From NCBI GenBank assembly GCA_965660815.1, contig CBFIBG010000023.1, positions 4,353-68,352 of the forward strand: a stretch of 64,000 nucleotides of DNA, given 5' to 3'. Below are positions 36,280 to 45,659 of the stretch, in pieces (position 1 is the first letter of the stretch; each line of letters starts with the position of its first letter). Made by a program: the position numbers and the translations under genes. The notes under the pieces were generated by a model. The model saw only the letters and a list, made by a program, of their open reading frames with translations, was not told where the DNA came from and made no database searches. The DNA comes from Glaciecola sp965660815 (GTDB lineage Bacteria; Pseudomonadota; Gammaproteobacteria; Enterobacterales; Alteromonadaceae).

Positions 36280-37557
36280 TTGAAGCTAGACATGAAAAAT
36301 TGCAACATCGGCATATTGGGTCTTGGCTATGTAGGTCTTCCCCTTGCTGTTGAGTTTGGAAAGCAATTCCCTACAGTTGGGTTTGACTTGAATAAAGGAC
36401 GCGTAGAAGAATTATCCAATGGTATCGATTCCACACTAGAGTGCTCTAGTGAAGAATTGGCAAGCGCAACTCATTTAAATTACTCTTGTGAATTGGACTC
36501 ATTAGCGAATTGTACTGTTATTATTGTGACCGTTCCAACTCCCATAGATGAGCATAAAAAACCAGACTTAACCCCTCTAATCCGAGCAAGTCAAATGATT
36601 GGTCAAATTGTGAAGAAAAACGATGTCGTTATTTACGAGTCTACAGTATACCCCGGAGCCACCGAAGAGGTATGCATACCTTTAATTGAAGAAGTTTCAG
36701 GTCTTACTTTCAATCAAGATTTTTATGCAGGTTATTCACCAGAGCGGATCAATCCAGGAGATAAGGCACGTCGAGTATCTAATATTATTAAAATTACCAG
36801 CGGTTCTACGCCAGAAACATCTGATTTTGTAGACAGTTTATATTCTAAAATAATTACAGCAGGCACACACAAAGCAAGCTCCATTAAAGTGGCCGAGGCC
36901 GCAAAAATCATAGAAAACACTCAGCGCGATGTCAATATAGCGCTGATTAATGAGCTCGCTATTATATTTAATAAGCTTGGTATTGATACTCTTGAAGTAC
37001 TTGAAGCAGCTGGAACTAAATGGAATTTCCTGCCTTTTCGCCCTGGGCTTGTGGGTGGACATTGCATCGGAGTAGACCCCTATTATTTAACTCATAAATC
37101 GCAGAGCGTTGGATATTTCCCAGATATAATTATTGCCAGTCGTCGCTTAAACGATGGTATGGCTCAACACGTTGTATCCCAGTTAATTAAAACAATGATC
37201 CAAAAGACGATTCAGGTACAGCACGCAAACGTATTATTGATGGGGTTTGCTTTTAAAGAAAATTGCCCAGACGTTAGAAATACTAAGCTTATTGACATAG
37301 TGACAGAGCTGAAAGAATACAAAGCAAATATTGATATCTATGACCCTTGGTGTTCGGCTCAAGAAGTGAAAAAAGATTTTAATTTAGATTTAGTCGAACC
37401 AACACAAGGCAAGTATGATGCGATCATTGTCGCAGTAGCCCACGATGAGTTTTTGAATATGGCCCCTTCATACCTAAATAGTTTAGGCAAAGAAAAATGT
37501 GTCATTTACGACCTCAAATATGTCTTTGACAAAAGCGTTGTAGACATTCGGCTCTAG
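36280..37557 (+). CDS. tviB: UDP-N-acetyl-D-hexosamine 6-dehydrogenase (TviB/WbpO family)
   Basis: Oxidises UDP-GlcNAc (or GalNAc) to the uronic acid in two steps using NAD+. It has 425 residues. Visible are the Rossmann motif NIGILGLGYVGLPLAVEFG, FAGYSPERINPGD-like (YAGYSPERINPGD), VGGHCIGVDPYYL with the catalytic Cys, and the C-terminal domain FAFKENCPDVRNTK. The start is uncertain: GGAG at 36269-36272 fits the TTG at 36280, while an ATG at 36292 has no SD at proper distance, and a GTG at 36250 is further away. It stands alone, without the usual epimerase or glycosyltransferase neighbours. Confidence 0.85.
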   Translation: MKLDMKNCNIGILGLGYVGLPLAVEFGKQFPTVGFDLNKGRVEELSNGIDSTLECSSEELASATHLNYSCELDSLANCTVIIVTVPTPIDEHKKPDLTPLIRASQMIGQIVKKNDVVIYESTVYPGATEEVCIPLIEEVSGLTFNQDFYAGYSPERINPGDKARRVSNIIKITSGSTPETSDFVDSLYSKIITAGTHKASSIKVAEAAKIIENTQRDVNIALINELAIIFNKLGIDTLEVLEAAGTKWNFLPFRPGLVGGHCIGVDPYYLTHKSQSVGYFPDIIIASRRLNDGMAQHVVSQLIKTMIQKTIQVQHANVLLMGFAFKENCPDVRNTKLIDIVTELKEYKANIDIYDPWCSAQEVKKDFNLDLVEPTQGKYDAIIVAVAHDEFLNMAPSYLNSLGKEKCVIYDLKYVFDKSVVDIRL

Positions 37558-38091
37558 GCAATCAAAAAGAAGAAGAGGGGATACGTAAGCGTCTCCTGTT
37601 CATATTCAATTGCCAGCATTAAATACTCTATTTTATTCAACATAGCGCCTGTCATTCGTTATCTCATTTATCAAGTAAAGTGGAATCATTCCGTCTTGCC
37701 ATCTAATCTAAATTTACTGTTAATTTAATCTCGACCAAACTATGCAAAATTTCACATGATAGTCTGCCAACTAACGTTAATAGGCGCTTTATATAAAATC
37801 AATAAGGGATAGGTTTTTGAACCTTCTCAGTTGGCTTTTAGTCTGTGAAATACTTAATCGTCGAAGCAGAAAGGTGGTTAAGCTGTTCACTTTGCGCTTT
37901 TGTTAATTTTTTTAAGTAACAAATTTGAGCCGTATTTTATCGACAAAATACTGTGTTAAGTGCGATAAAAAAGAGAGTTCAATTTTATCCGGGCATTTTC
38001 CTTTTCGTTTAATGGCCGTCATTAGGCACAACTTGGAACTGAGAAAAATTTGCTACTGTTTTGCTTGAGTAAATACAAGTCAGGAATGCTT
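37558..38091. other. Intergenic region, low content
   Basis: About 530 bp, AT-rich. After the tviB stop GGGATACG and CGTCTCC may form a weak hairpin. GTATTTT (37932-37938) and AAAATAC (37945-37951) form a small inverted repeat. No gene or RNA is recognised. Confidence 0.35.
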
Positions 38092-38823
38092 ATGGAGATT
38101 CATCAACTACTAGTTGTCACATTAATTGCCTTAGTGCATCTTTTGGCTGGTAAGCTCGCTTTTATATCCGTCATACCCAGAAGTCGATGGTTGTCGTTTG
38201 CTAGTGGAACGTCAGTCGCTTATGTTTTCATACATATATTTCCGGAGATCGCTCACGCACAAACCAGTTTTGAGCAAACAACTAGCAATGTACTGTCTTG
38301 GTTTGAGCATCATATTTATTTGCTCTCAATGTTTGGCCTTGTAACTTTTTACGGCATTGAAAACTGGATGAATCGAAATAAAGGATCAAAGTACAATTCC
38401 AAAACAGAACAAGTATTGAACAAACGTGAGTTTTATTTGCACGCAATTACGTTTTCTTTCTATAACCTATTAATAGGTTATTTATTAATTCATGCTGAAC
38501 ATCAAAGCTTGACGAGTTTATGGTTGTTTGGCGTAGCAATAGCCTTTCATTTTTTAGTTAACGATTTTGGCTTAAAGCAACGTCACAATATGCTTTACAA
38601 ACACAAGGTCAGATGGCTATTGTCATTTTCAATTATTCTTGGATTTTTAATTGGGAAGTGGTTCAGCTATCAGGAGCATATTGCGCTGTTAATTTATGGT
38701 TTTCTTGCGGGTGCCGTGATTTTAAATGTGCTAAAAGAGGAGTTACCCGATGAAAGGGAAAGTAAGTTTATCCCATTTTTAACAGGCATAGTTTTATATA
38801 GTACGTTGCTAATGATTGCGTAA
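38092..38823 (+). CDS. ZIP-like integral membrane protein of unknown function
   Basis: A 243-residue membrane protein with about eight hydrophobic segments. The ATG at 38092 has AGGA six bases upstream. Histidine and acidic residues lie in membrane-associated positions: GTSVAYVFIHIFPE, AIAFHFLVNDFG and FLAGAVILNVLKEELPDE. The latter resembles the segment 'GaglyvalvEllPE' of ZIP zinc transporters, and the first resembles their HxxPE turn, so a divergent ZIP-like transporter is a possibility. I do not recognise the family by name. It is a single-gene unit downstream of a long gap. Confidence 0.55.
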   Translation: MEIHQLLVVTLIALVHLLAGKLAFISVIPRSRWLSFASGTSVAYVFIHIFPEIAHAQTSFEQTTSNVLSWFEHHIYLLSMFGLVTFYGIENWMNRNKGSKYNSKTEQVLNKREFYLHAITFSFYNLLIGYLLIHAEHQSLTSLWLFGVAIAFHFLVNDFGLKQRHNMLYKHKVRWLLSFSIILGFLIGKWFSYQEHIALLIYGFLAGAVILNVLKEELPDERESKFIPFLTGIVLYSTLLMIA

Positions 38824-39033
38824 GCATAATTTTCAAGATGGTAGCGTGGTTTAATCAGCGCAAAAATGTAACATGATGACTTCAAGCCTTTAGATTTAAA
38901 CGTCGAGGCAGAAACGTTGGTTATACAAGGCTATTTTCATGTCGCGAATCAGCATAATAAAACTGGTCATTATTAGACCAAACACGTGTTTGAACTTGAA
39001 ACAATCTGGTTGGTTAAACACAACGCTTTCAAA

Positions 39034-39927
39034 TTATTCTTGCATTCTTCTTATTTTGCTTCGAACTTTAGAAATGTTTGAATCTTTTGCGTATCTTCCT
39101 TTGCTGACGTGACGGATTTGATAGACACCATCAATGTCGATGGGTATGCCCTCACTACCAATTAGCCATTTAAACGCGGTATCTTCATAAGTTTTTCTCC
39201 AACGCGTATCTTGAGTTTGGAAAATCTTTAATTTCTCACAGTATCCTATTGCTCTGGCCACATCTCCATGAACTATTTGAAATGCTCCTTTTGCTTTATC
39301 CCTAGAATGTTGCGAAAAATTCTCTGTCGAGATGTCGACCACTTGAGGTTCGCTTTCTTTGCGCAACATTGGATCGTCGTCCGTTAGCATGTCGGTTGTG
39401 CATTCAGTTTTGGGGAAAAACAAGATTTCTTGTTTTCCCTGCACCGCTTGAGCCAGTGAATCAATGCAGTTGTTATGAAAAATAATGTCGCAATCGGTAA
39501 ACCAAATCCAATCGGCAGTAGTTGACACCGCAGCCATATTTCTGCCAATACCTCGCCTAAATAGCTTTTCTTTTTCTATCTCGAAAAAATTCCAAACAAC
39601 GTTTTTAACTTGTATAGAGTTAAAGAAATCAATGACTTGGCTGGTTTTTTCATCTTCCTTAGAGTAAAAAACGGTCACGGTAACTGTTGCATTCTTAGGT
39701 GGATAATTGACAAAAGAGCTCAATTGATAGGTCAGCATGTTGCCATATCCCCAACAATGGCTAACTATCTCCAAATTGAGATGCCCATCAACGGCTTTGC
39801 GTTTCGACTTTTCAGGAATATCATTGCGATACCAAGAGGGAGGGACTAGCTTTTCAGTTACCAATCTAAAAAACTGGATAGCCTGTTGGTTATAGCGACG
39901 AGGTGGATATGACTTTGTTATTTTCAT
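39034..39927 (-). CDS. Family-2-type glycosyltransferase (GT-A fold)
   Basis: Cytoplasmic glycosyltransferase of 297 residues. The GT-A fold is indicated by the beta-strand pattern VTVTVFYSKEDEKTSQVIDFF, GIGRNMAAVSTTADWIWFTDCDIIFH (DxD motif, metal and nucleotide binding) and later KGAFQIVHGDVARAIGY and the acid/base-like region TYEDTAFKWLIG. The donor and acceptor are unknown. It lies alone; no lipopolysaccharide or capsule cluster is adjacent. The ATG has no clear SD, which is a weak point. Confidence 0.7.
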   Translation of the reverse strand: MKITKSYPPRRYNQQAIQFFRLVTEKLVPPSWYRNDIPEKSKRKAVDGHLNLEIVSHCWGYGNMLTYQLSSFVNYPPKNATVTVTVFYSKEDEKTSQVIDFFNSIQVKNVVWNFFEIEKEKLFRRGIGRNMAAVSTTADWIWFTDCDIIFHNNCIDSLAQAVQGKQEILFFPKTECTTDMLTDDDPMLRKESEPQVVDISTENFSQHSRDKAKGAFQIVHGDVARAIGYCEKLKIFQTQDTRWRKTYEDTAFKWLIGSEGIPIDIDGVYQIRHVSKGRYAKDSNISKVRSKIRRMQE

Positions 39928-40082
39928 GTTTCTATCATAAATGATTCGATCCGTTATCGCTAAAGTGTATCACAATCGCAAAAGCGAATAGAAAAGATAT
40001 TAGTTAAACTGCCCGCATACTAGACATAAGGCTAGATTACAGCGTCGCTTATCAGCGCATGACACAAAATCAAAGGGCAATT

Positions 40083-40949
40083 TTATTGATTCACCTTTGA
40101 ATACTCTTCGATTAAGTAATGGGCTATCGTCTCTACCCCTTGATTAGGGCTATGTTTTAGCTTGTTGAGAAAGACTGGTATGTGGCAGCATTCAGGGAGA
40201 GATGAATACTTAAAATTATTTTTTAATTTATTTGAGAAAACGTTATCTCTTTCATCACTTATTACTGGGATTACGGCTATTTTTTTCGCCTTATTTAATA
40301 GTTCCGTCGCAAGCGATAACGAACAGGTTCTTATTTTCGACTTTTTTATTGCTGGATACTCCCTGTATATTTGTTCATTAACAAAAGCACCGTAGTCAAT
40401 ATTGATAAAATTTTCTGGGTTAGCATTCATTAGATCAGATATCGAATGGTGATAGCATAGACTTAATTTAACTTTTCCCAGCAAAATACTTTCCACATCA
40501 TCAGATTTGACTGTGCTTGTTGTTATGCCTAAATCTACGGTGTGCTCATGCAGATTTTTTGTCATTTGCTCAATCGGGTTGATGTCGTGTTTGATGCTTA
40601 TATTTGAAAACTTAACGAATAAATCTGGTAAATATTGATTGAAGTAGACCAGCATAGCAGTTTGTGTGGCTGATATACTTATGTGGGCGCATTCTTGTTC
40701 TGCGAGAACCTGCCTAGCTAAGGCCAACTCATTAGAAATCTTCTTTGCAAAAGGCACAAGTCTTTCGCCAGCCGGTGTAATTTGAATACTATTTCGATTG
40801 CGAATGAATAAAGATGTATTAAAGTATTCTTCAAGTAACTTTATACGCGCACTTACTGCAGATTGGGTTAGGTATAAATTTTCTGCCGCTCTGCCGAAAT
40901 GTCTGGTTTGAACGACTTCCAAAAATGTATTTAAGAATCGAATGTCCAT
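40083..40949 (-). CDS. hdfR: HdfR-type LysR transcriptional regulator
   Basis: LysR-type regulator of 288 residues from the ATG at 40949. The helix-turn-helix MDIRFLNTFLEVVQTRHFGRAAENLYLTQSAVSARIKLLEE is very close to E. coli HdfR (flhDC repressor), and the effector domain follows to the C-terminus. Two in-frame upstream starts exist: an ATG at 40967, inside the loop of a hairpin, and a TTG at 41009. None has a good SD, and the ATG at 40949 directly follows a T6 run. HdfR homology aligns best with 40949. Regulation of flagella or glutamate metabolism is inferred from E. coli only. Confidence 0.85.
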   Translation of the reverse strand: MDIRFLNTFLEVVQTRHFGRAAENLYLTQSAVSARIKLLEEYFNTSLFIRNRNSIQITPAGERLVPFAKKISNELALARQVLAEQECAHISISATQTAMLVYFNQYLPDLFVKFSNISIKHDINPIEQMTKNLHEHTVDLGITTSTVKSDDVESILLGKVKLSLCYHHSISDLMNANPENFINIDYGAFVNEQIYREYPAIKKSKIRTCSLSLATELLNKAKKIAVIPVISDERDNVFSNKLKNNFKYSSLPECCHIPVFLNKLKHSPNQGVETIAHYLIEEYSKVNQ

Positions 40950-40983
40950 AAAAAAGCCAGTAAACATATTGTTACTGGCTTTT
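40950..40983 (-). terminator. 12-bp inverted repeat with T6 run touching the hdfR ATG
   Basis: AAAAGCCAGTAA (40952-40963) and TTACTGGCTTTT (40972-40983) form a perfect 12-bp stem with an 8-nt loop. On the minus strand the stem is followed by T6 and immediately by ATG (40949). It looks like a Rho-independent terminator of the upstream 58-residue gene, or an attenuator controlling hdfR. Confidence 0.65.
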
Positions 40984-41021
40984 ATAGCTCGAATTTCGGA
41001 TTTAGCCAATATATTTAGATT

Positions 41022-41198
41022 CTAGTCACCGAATTGGTTGGCTCTCACTTGGCTCATAATTTTACTTTCGCGCTTTTTTTTGACTATATTGGATTTGCTA
41101 TACCGCTCTTTGGTACGTTTGTAAGCATTTACATCATCCCAGTCGCCGGCATCAAATTCATTTAAATCATCTTTACGGAATCTATAATCTTTACTCAT
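41022..41198 (-). CDS. Small charged protein, 58 residues, upstream of hdfR
   Basis: ATG at 41198 opens a 58-codon frame ending TAG at 41022-41024. The product starts MSKDYRFRKDDLNEFDAGDW and is highly charged, with a lysine/arginine-rich middle (IVKKKRESK). Composition is protein-like and the frame fills the space up to the hairpin before hdfR on the same strand. Only AGAG is near as an SD. I do not recognise a family. It could be a short gene whose terminator is the hairpin. Confidence 0.5.
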   Translation of the reverse strand: MSKDYRFRKDDLNEFDAGDWDDVNAYKRTKERYSKSNIVKKKRESKIMSQVRANQFGD

Positions 41199-41513
41199 GT
41201 ATCATTACTCTACTTACACGACTTAAATTATATCGGGATTAATATCAGACTTTAAAGCAAAATATTTTTATCGATAAGAGCAATAATTTTTATTATGCTT
41301 AATTGCCATAAAGCTAAGCTAGTGGATTTGACTTAGCCCTAATTTTTATTAATGTTCGCTGTATCTTGAAGCTTAAATTTCGCATATTACCACATTGATA
41401 GACTCTATCTAATAGAAGCAAAATTTGAAGTGTTGTATGATGATTTTGAATAAGCGATTATGGTGTTAGATTAACGTACTTTTTTCATTTATAACAACAG
41501 GAATAATCAATTT
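41199..41513. other. Intergenic region before alr
   Basis: 315 bp between divergent genes. No gene, repeat or RNA was recognised; it should contain the alr promoter but I could not place it. Confidence 0.4.
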
Positions 41514-42617
41514 ATGAGTCGCGCGACACGTGCAATTATCGACTTAAATGCATTGGACAGTAATTTAACTTTATTAAAGGGCCTGAATGAAAATAGTAAG
41601 GTGATTGCGGTGGTAAAAGCAGATGCGTATGGAAATGGCGCTATCCAAGTGTCTCATCAAATTGCAGATAAAGTCGATATGTTCGCCGTCGCATTTTTGG
41701 ATGAAGCAATCGAATTAAGAGTGGCAGGAATTACTTTACCTATTTTGATTTTACAAGGCCCTCATAGTACCGACGATTTTACCGATGCCGAAGGATTAGG
41801 AGTTGTCTGGCTTATGCATGAGCGATGGCAGCTTGAGCATGCAAAGAACCTCAAGCAGAGAGGAAAGCATAATGTCGATAAAATATGGCTTAAATTCGAC
41901 ACTGGCATGCACCGCTTGGGCTTTCCTATTGCTGAATTTGATGCTATCACAGAATCATATGAAGACCTGTTGGAAGAAGGGTCTACTATGGTTACTCATC
42001 TAGCGTGCGCAGATGAAATGACACAAGAGCATGCGCACAATCAAATTAAAACGTTTTTAGACGCGGTCGGTGAAAGCCGTTTTAAATTATGCATAGCTAA
42101 CTCGGCTACTAACATTCGTTTTTCACATGCTAGGAAAGATTATGTTCGTCTTGGCATAGCTATGTACGGCTCAACTCCTTTCCCCAAAGAGTACAATCAA
42201 GATTTTCAACTTTCTAGCGTAATGACTCTTGAATCAGAAATTATGGCTATTAGGAAAATTGCAAAGGGTGAATTCGTTGGGTATGGAGCGACTTGGCAGG
42301 CAAAACGGGATAGTTTGATCGCCACCGTTGCGCTTGGCTACGCAGATGGTTACCCAAGACATGCACCCAGTGGAACGCCCGCTTGGTGCAAGGGGCATCT
42401 CATCCCGCTAGTTGGAAGAGTATCGATGGACATGTTGACCTTTGATGTCACCGACATGAGTTATGTTGAAGTCGGTGACAAGGTTGAGCTGTGGGGAAAG
42501 CATTTACCGATTAATGATGTCGCTGAACATATCGATACGATTGGATATGAGTTAATGACCAGAGTTTCAAAACGAGTCCCGCGAGTTTATAAATCGACTG
42601 AATCAAAACATTTATGA
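41514..42617 (+). CDS. alr: Alanine racemase
   Basis: PLP enzyme that interconverts L- and D-alanine for peptidoglycan. It has 367 residues (E. coli Alr 359). The PLP lysine is Lys35 in AVVKADAYGNG and the catalytic tyrosine is Tyr257 in VGYGATW; LKFDTGMHRLGF and RVSMDMLTFDV are also typical. Its stop overlaps the next gene's start (ATGA) by four bases, linking it to an amino-sugar kinase and an acyl-CoA dehydrogenase. Purely housekeeping but in an unusual operon. Confidence 0.95.
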   Translation: MSRATRAIIDLNALDSNLTLLKGLNENSKVIAVVKADAYGNGAIQVSHQIADKVDMFAVAFLDEAIELRVAGITLPILILQGPHSTDDFTDAEGLGVVWLMHERWQLEHAKNLKQRGKHNVDKIWLKFDTGMHRLGFPIAEFDAITESYEDLLEEGSTMVTHLACADEMTQEHAHNQIKTFLDAVGESRFKLCIANSATNIRFSHARKDYVRLGIAMYGSTPFPKEYNQDFQLSSVMTLESEIMAIRKIAKGEFVGYGATWQAKRDSLIATVALGYADGYPRHAPSGTPAWCKGHLIPLVGRVSMDMLTFDVTDMSYVEVGDKVELWGKHLPINDVAEHIDTIGYELMTRVSKRVPRVYKSTESKHL

Positions 42618-43519
42618 TGAGTATTAGTAATCTTTCTGGTCCGTTTGTTATAGCGATAGATGGGGGAGGTACAAGTTGCAAGGCGTCTTTGCTCGATTCA
42701 TCAAGTGAACAAGTTTTAGCCAGTGCAATAACAGGACCGGCTAACGTGTTTTCAAATTATCAATCGGCAATTGATAATATTATGATTGCAAGTGAAAAGC
42801 TGTTAGAGCAAGTAAATATTAATTCAAGTACCTGTATTGAGCTTAAACATTGTTATTTGAGTGCTGGATTGGCAGGCGCTAAAACAAAGATTGCTAAACA
42901 GAAAATGGCAAATTGGCGACATCCTTTCCAAGATATCTTAATTACCACCGATGTACACATTGGCTGTGCTGGAGCACATGCTTTGAACGATTGTTTCTTT
43001 ATAATTGTCGGCACAGGTTCATGCTTTGCTTTGTATCAAGAACGATCGTTGTCCCAATTCGGTGGGCATGGGTTTTTGCTAGGCGACCAAGCTTCTGGCG
43101 CTTGGTTAGGAAAAAAAGCACTGACATGGTACTTAAAATGGTTGGATTTAGGGTCTAGTAAGTGCGAACTTTCAGATATATTAGAAGCTAATATTGGACA
43201 CGATACTGCTGAAATCGTCGATTATTATTCAGCGAGCAACATTTCTAATATTGCCAAGTTGGCTCCGGATTTAATAAAGATTAGTCACACATCAAAGCAA
43301 GTGAATAAATGGCTAGATGAAGGTGCCAATTATATATTTGATATTATTATGGCGCACGCAGGCTCGGTAGATACTCTGTGCATAGCCGGTGGTTTATCCT
43401 CAGTGTATAAGCAAAGAATACAAGAAAATTATAATCTTAGACTACAAGAGCCAGAACACTCCCCTGTCTTTGGTGCGTTTTTATTAGCCAAGCACAAATT
43501 TTTCAAGGATATAACATGA
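42614..43519 (+). CDS. N-acetylglucosamine/glucosamine kinase (BadF/BadG ATPase family)
   Basis: ASKHA-fold ATPase of 301 residues. Phosphate-binding loop FVIAIDGGGTSCKASLLD, then ITGPANVFSN, VGTGSCFALY and GGHGFLLGDQASGAWLG, then the second nucleotide motif LCIAGGLSSVY. The order and GDQASG motif match bacterial glucosamine/GlcNAc kinases (GspK) that recycle amino sugars from cell wall or chitin. ATGATG at the start gives two possible Met; I keep the first because of the four-base overlap with alr. It overlaps the following gene by four bases as well. Confidence 0.8.
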   Translation: MMSISNLSGPFVIAIDGGGTSCKASLLDSSSEQVLASAITGPANVFSNYQSAIDNIMIASEKLLEQVNINSSTCIELKHCYLSAGLAGAKTKIAKQKMANWRHPFQDILITTDVHIGCAGAHALNDCFFIIVGTGSCFALYQERSLSQFGGHGFLLGDQASGAWLGKKALTWYLKWLDLGSSKCELSDILEANIGHDTAEIVDYYSASNISNIAKLAPDLIKISHTSKQVNKWLDEGANYIFDIIMAHAGSVDTLCIAGGLSSVYKQRIQENYNLRLQEPEHSPVFGAFLLAKHKFFKDIT

Positions 43520-44682
43520 GCAATTGGCAAGACATCCTTTTGATAGAAGAGCAGCTATCAGAGGAGGAGCGAATGATTCGAGATAGTGCGAAAGAGTTTG
43601 CGCAGTCTGAATTGCAGCCAGGCATTTTAATGGCAAATAGGAACGAGTATTTTGATACTGGCATTATGCGGAAAATGGGTCAGGCTGGGCTTCTTGGTGC
43701 TACCATCGATGGGTTTAATTGTGCTGGCGTAAATTATGTCTCTTATGGACTCATTGCTCGTGAAATTGAAAGAGTGGACAGCGGTTATAGAAGCGCTATA
43801 AGCGTTCAATCGTCATTGGTCATGCATCCTATTAATGCATTTGGCAGTGACGCACAGAAGGAAAAGTACTTACCGAAACTGGCTTCAGGGGAACTTATAG
43901 GTTGTTTTGGATTGACAGAGCCAGATGCGGGCTCTGATCCTGCTTCGATGAAAACACGGGCTAGACCAGTAGAAGGTGGCTACCGTTTAAACGGTAGCAA
44001 AATGTGGATCACGAATAGTCCTATTGCCGATTTATGCTTGGTTTGGGCAAAACAAACCGATGACGATGAGATTTATGGCTATTTAGTAGAGGCCGGAAGC
44101 AAGGGACTCACTTGTCCTAAAATTACTGGTAAACAGTCTCTAAAGGCTTCAGTGACTGGTGAAATAGTGATGGACGATGTGTTCATTGAGCACTCGAGTA
44201 AACTGCCGGGTGTAAAAGGTTTAAAAGGTCCGTTTAGTTGTCTAAATATGGCAAGGTATGGTATTTCTTGGGGAGTGTTAGGCGCCGCTGAGTTTTGTTG
44301 GCACAGAGCTTTGCAATATGGTTTGGACAGAAAACAATTCGATCGCCCACTGGCACAAACTCAACTATTCCAGACTAAATTAGCAGATATGCAAACGGAA
44401 ATTACTTTAGGTTTGCAAGCCAGTTTGCGAGTTGGGAGATTACTTGATAGCAAAAAACTTGACCCAACTATGATTTCTTTGGTTAAACGCAATAACTGCG
44501 CTAAAGCACTTGATATCACAAGAAAGGCTCGGGATATGCATGGAGGCAATGGGATCAGCGACGAATATCATGTGATTAGGCACATGATAAATTTAGAAAC
44601 AGTCAATACCTACGAGGGGACCTACGATATACACGGCTTAATATTAGGCAGGTCACAGACTGGACTACAGGCTTTCTTTTAA
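43516..44682 (+). CDS. gcdH: Glutaryl-CoA dehydrogenase
   Basis: FAD acyl-CoA dehydrogenase that oxidises and decarboxylates glutaryl-CoA to crotonyl-CoA in lysine/tryptophan degradation. It has 388 residues. GCFGLTEPDAGSDPASMKTRA and GSKMWITNSPIADLCLVWAK are FAD/substrate motifs and Glu367 in TYEGTYDIHGLILGR is the catalytic base; the latter, together with SGYRSAISVQSSLVMHPI, fits the glutaryl-CoA branch. It overlaps the kinase gene by four bases. The functional link to alr and the kinase is not obvious. Confidence 0.88.
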   Translation: MSNWQDILLIEEQLSEEERMIRDSAKEFAQSELQPGILMANRNEYFDTGIMRKMGQAGLLGATIDGFNCAGVNYVSYGLIAREIERVDSGYRSAISVQSSLVMHPINAFGSDAQKEKYLPKLASGELIGCFGLTEPDAGSDPASMKTRARPVEGGYRLNGSKMWITNSPIADLCLVWAKQTDDDEIYGYLVEAGSKGLTCPKITGKQSLKASVTGEIVMDDVFIEHSSKLPGVKGLKGPFSCLNMARYGISWGVLGAAEFCWHRALQYGLDRKQFDRPLAQTQLFQTKLADMQTEITLGLQASLRVGRLLDSKKLDPTMISLVKRNNCAKALDITRKARDMHGGNGISDEYHVIRHMINLETVNTYEGTYDIHGLILGRSQTGLQAFF

Positions 44683-44855
44683 TTATGAAAACCCCTGAAT
44701 TAGAAGGCCTTATCCATTCATCTTAATGACACTTGCAATGTATGTGAGACTAGCTGGCTAGGAGTTTGTCTATCTTGCCCCACTTGATTGTGAACGAGCC
44801 ATTTCGAAAGCTAAGCAACTTGAAATACCTGGCAAGCGTTTGTCCAACAAGATGT

Positions 44856-45659
44856 TTACCATTTTCTAATAATTTCGACATACAAAGCCTCATCTAACAT
44901 TGAGATGTCTCCATCCTCTGCATTAAGTGCCGTGTCGCTTATATTTGCGATTATTTCCTCGGCTTGTATATCTGAAATTGTGGAATTGAATTTTTCGACT
45001 ATTTGTTTCGCATCGGGATAGTCCGCTTTAATGGCCAACCTCACTTCAACAACATATATAGGTTTTTTACCGATAGAGAGAGGTGCTTTGTTTCCGTCAA
45101 ACAATAATTTATTCACTTCATCTAACATGAACTTATCGGCGAGTATATAATCTACGCGTTCATCTCCAATTTGACGAATAATACCCAAAAAATCAGGAGA
45201 TCTAGCCCAACGTACGCTTCTCTCTGACCTCATTTTATCCGTATTAGCAAATCTATTTTCTACGCCAACGGTTGTTCTGTAAATCTTGTCTAATCGCGAT
45301 ATATCAGCAGCGTTTTCATTCTTAGAAGCTATGTGCAAAGGTATTGACATGTAAGGTTCTGAGTAAATATAAGTGTTTCTTTGATTATTTAAAGAATAAT
45401 GGTCAATAAAGCCCGCGAACGTTCCATTTCTTAAACCGCTTCCCGACCAAGCTTGGGTTGTTGCGGTGATCGTAATGGGTGCATCATCCATAATCGCTTG
45501 AACCAAAGCGTTGGCTCTGGCAGGGTATTCTTGCGCGTCTATTAATGTAGGAACTTTATTTCCCACAAGAGGAATACTGTTTTGGGCAATCGCTAAAAAC
45601 GAAGTTGCATTTATCATTAGTACCGCTAGACAAGCTCTTATCATTCCGGCTTTGCTCAT
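44856..45659 (-). CDS. Periplasmic solute-binding protein-like, type 3
   Basis: Exported protein of 267 residues with a signal peptide ending near LAIAQ. The body resembles type 3 solute-binding proteins: ITATTQAWSGSGLRNGTFAGF, SEPYMSIPLHIASKNENA, RTTVGVENRFANTDKMRSER and VDYILADKFMLDEV. Such stand-alone proteins in marine gammaproteobacteria often sense or bind amino acids. No permease is adjacent, so it may act with a distant transporter or as a sensor partner. Upstream start lies 149 bp from fre on the same strand. Confidence 0.65.
   Translation of the reverse strand: MSKAGMIRACLAVLMINATSFLAIAQNSIPLVGNKVPTLIDAQEYPARANALVQAIMDDAPITITATTQAWSGSGLRNGTFAGFIDHYSLNNQRNTYIYSEPYMSIPLHIASKNENAADISRLDKIYRTTVGVENRFANTDKMRSERSVRWARSPDFLGIIRQIGDERVDYILADKFMLDEVNKLLFDGNKAPLSIGKKPIYVVEVRLAIKADYPDAKQIVEKFNSTISDIQAEEIIANISDTALNAEDGDISMLDEALYVEIIRKW

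Noticed and set aside
44683..44855. Possible short gene after gcdH
   Set aside because: Only a 13-codon frame with no SD at a sensible distance.
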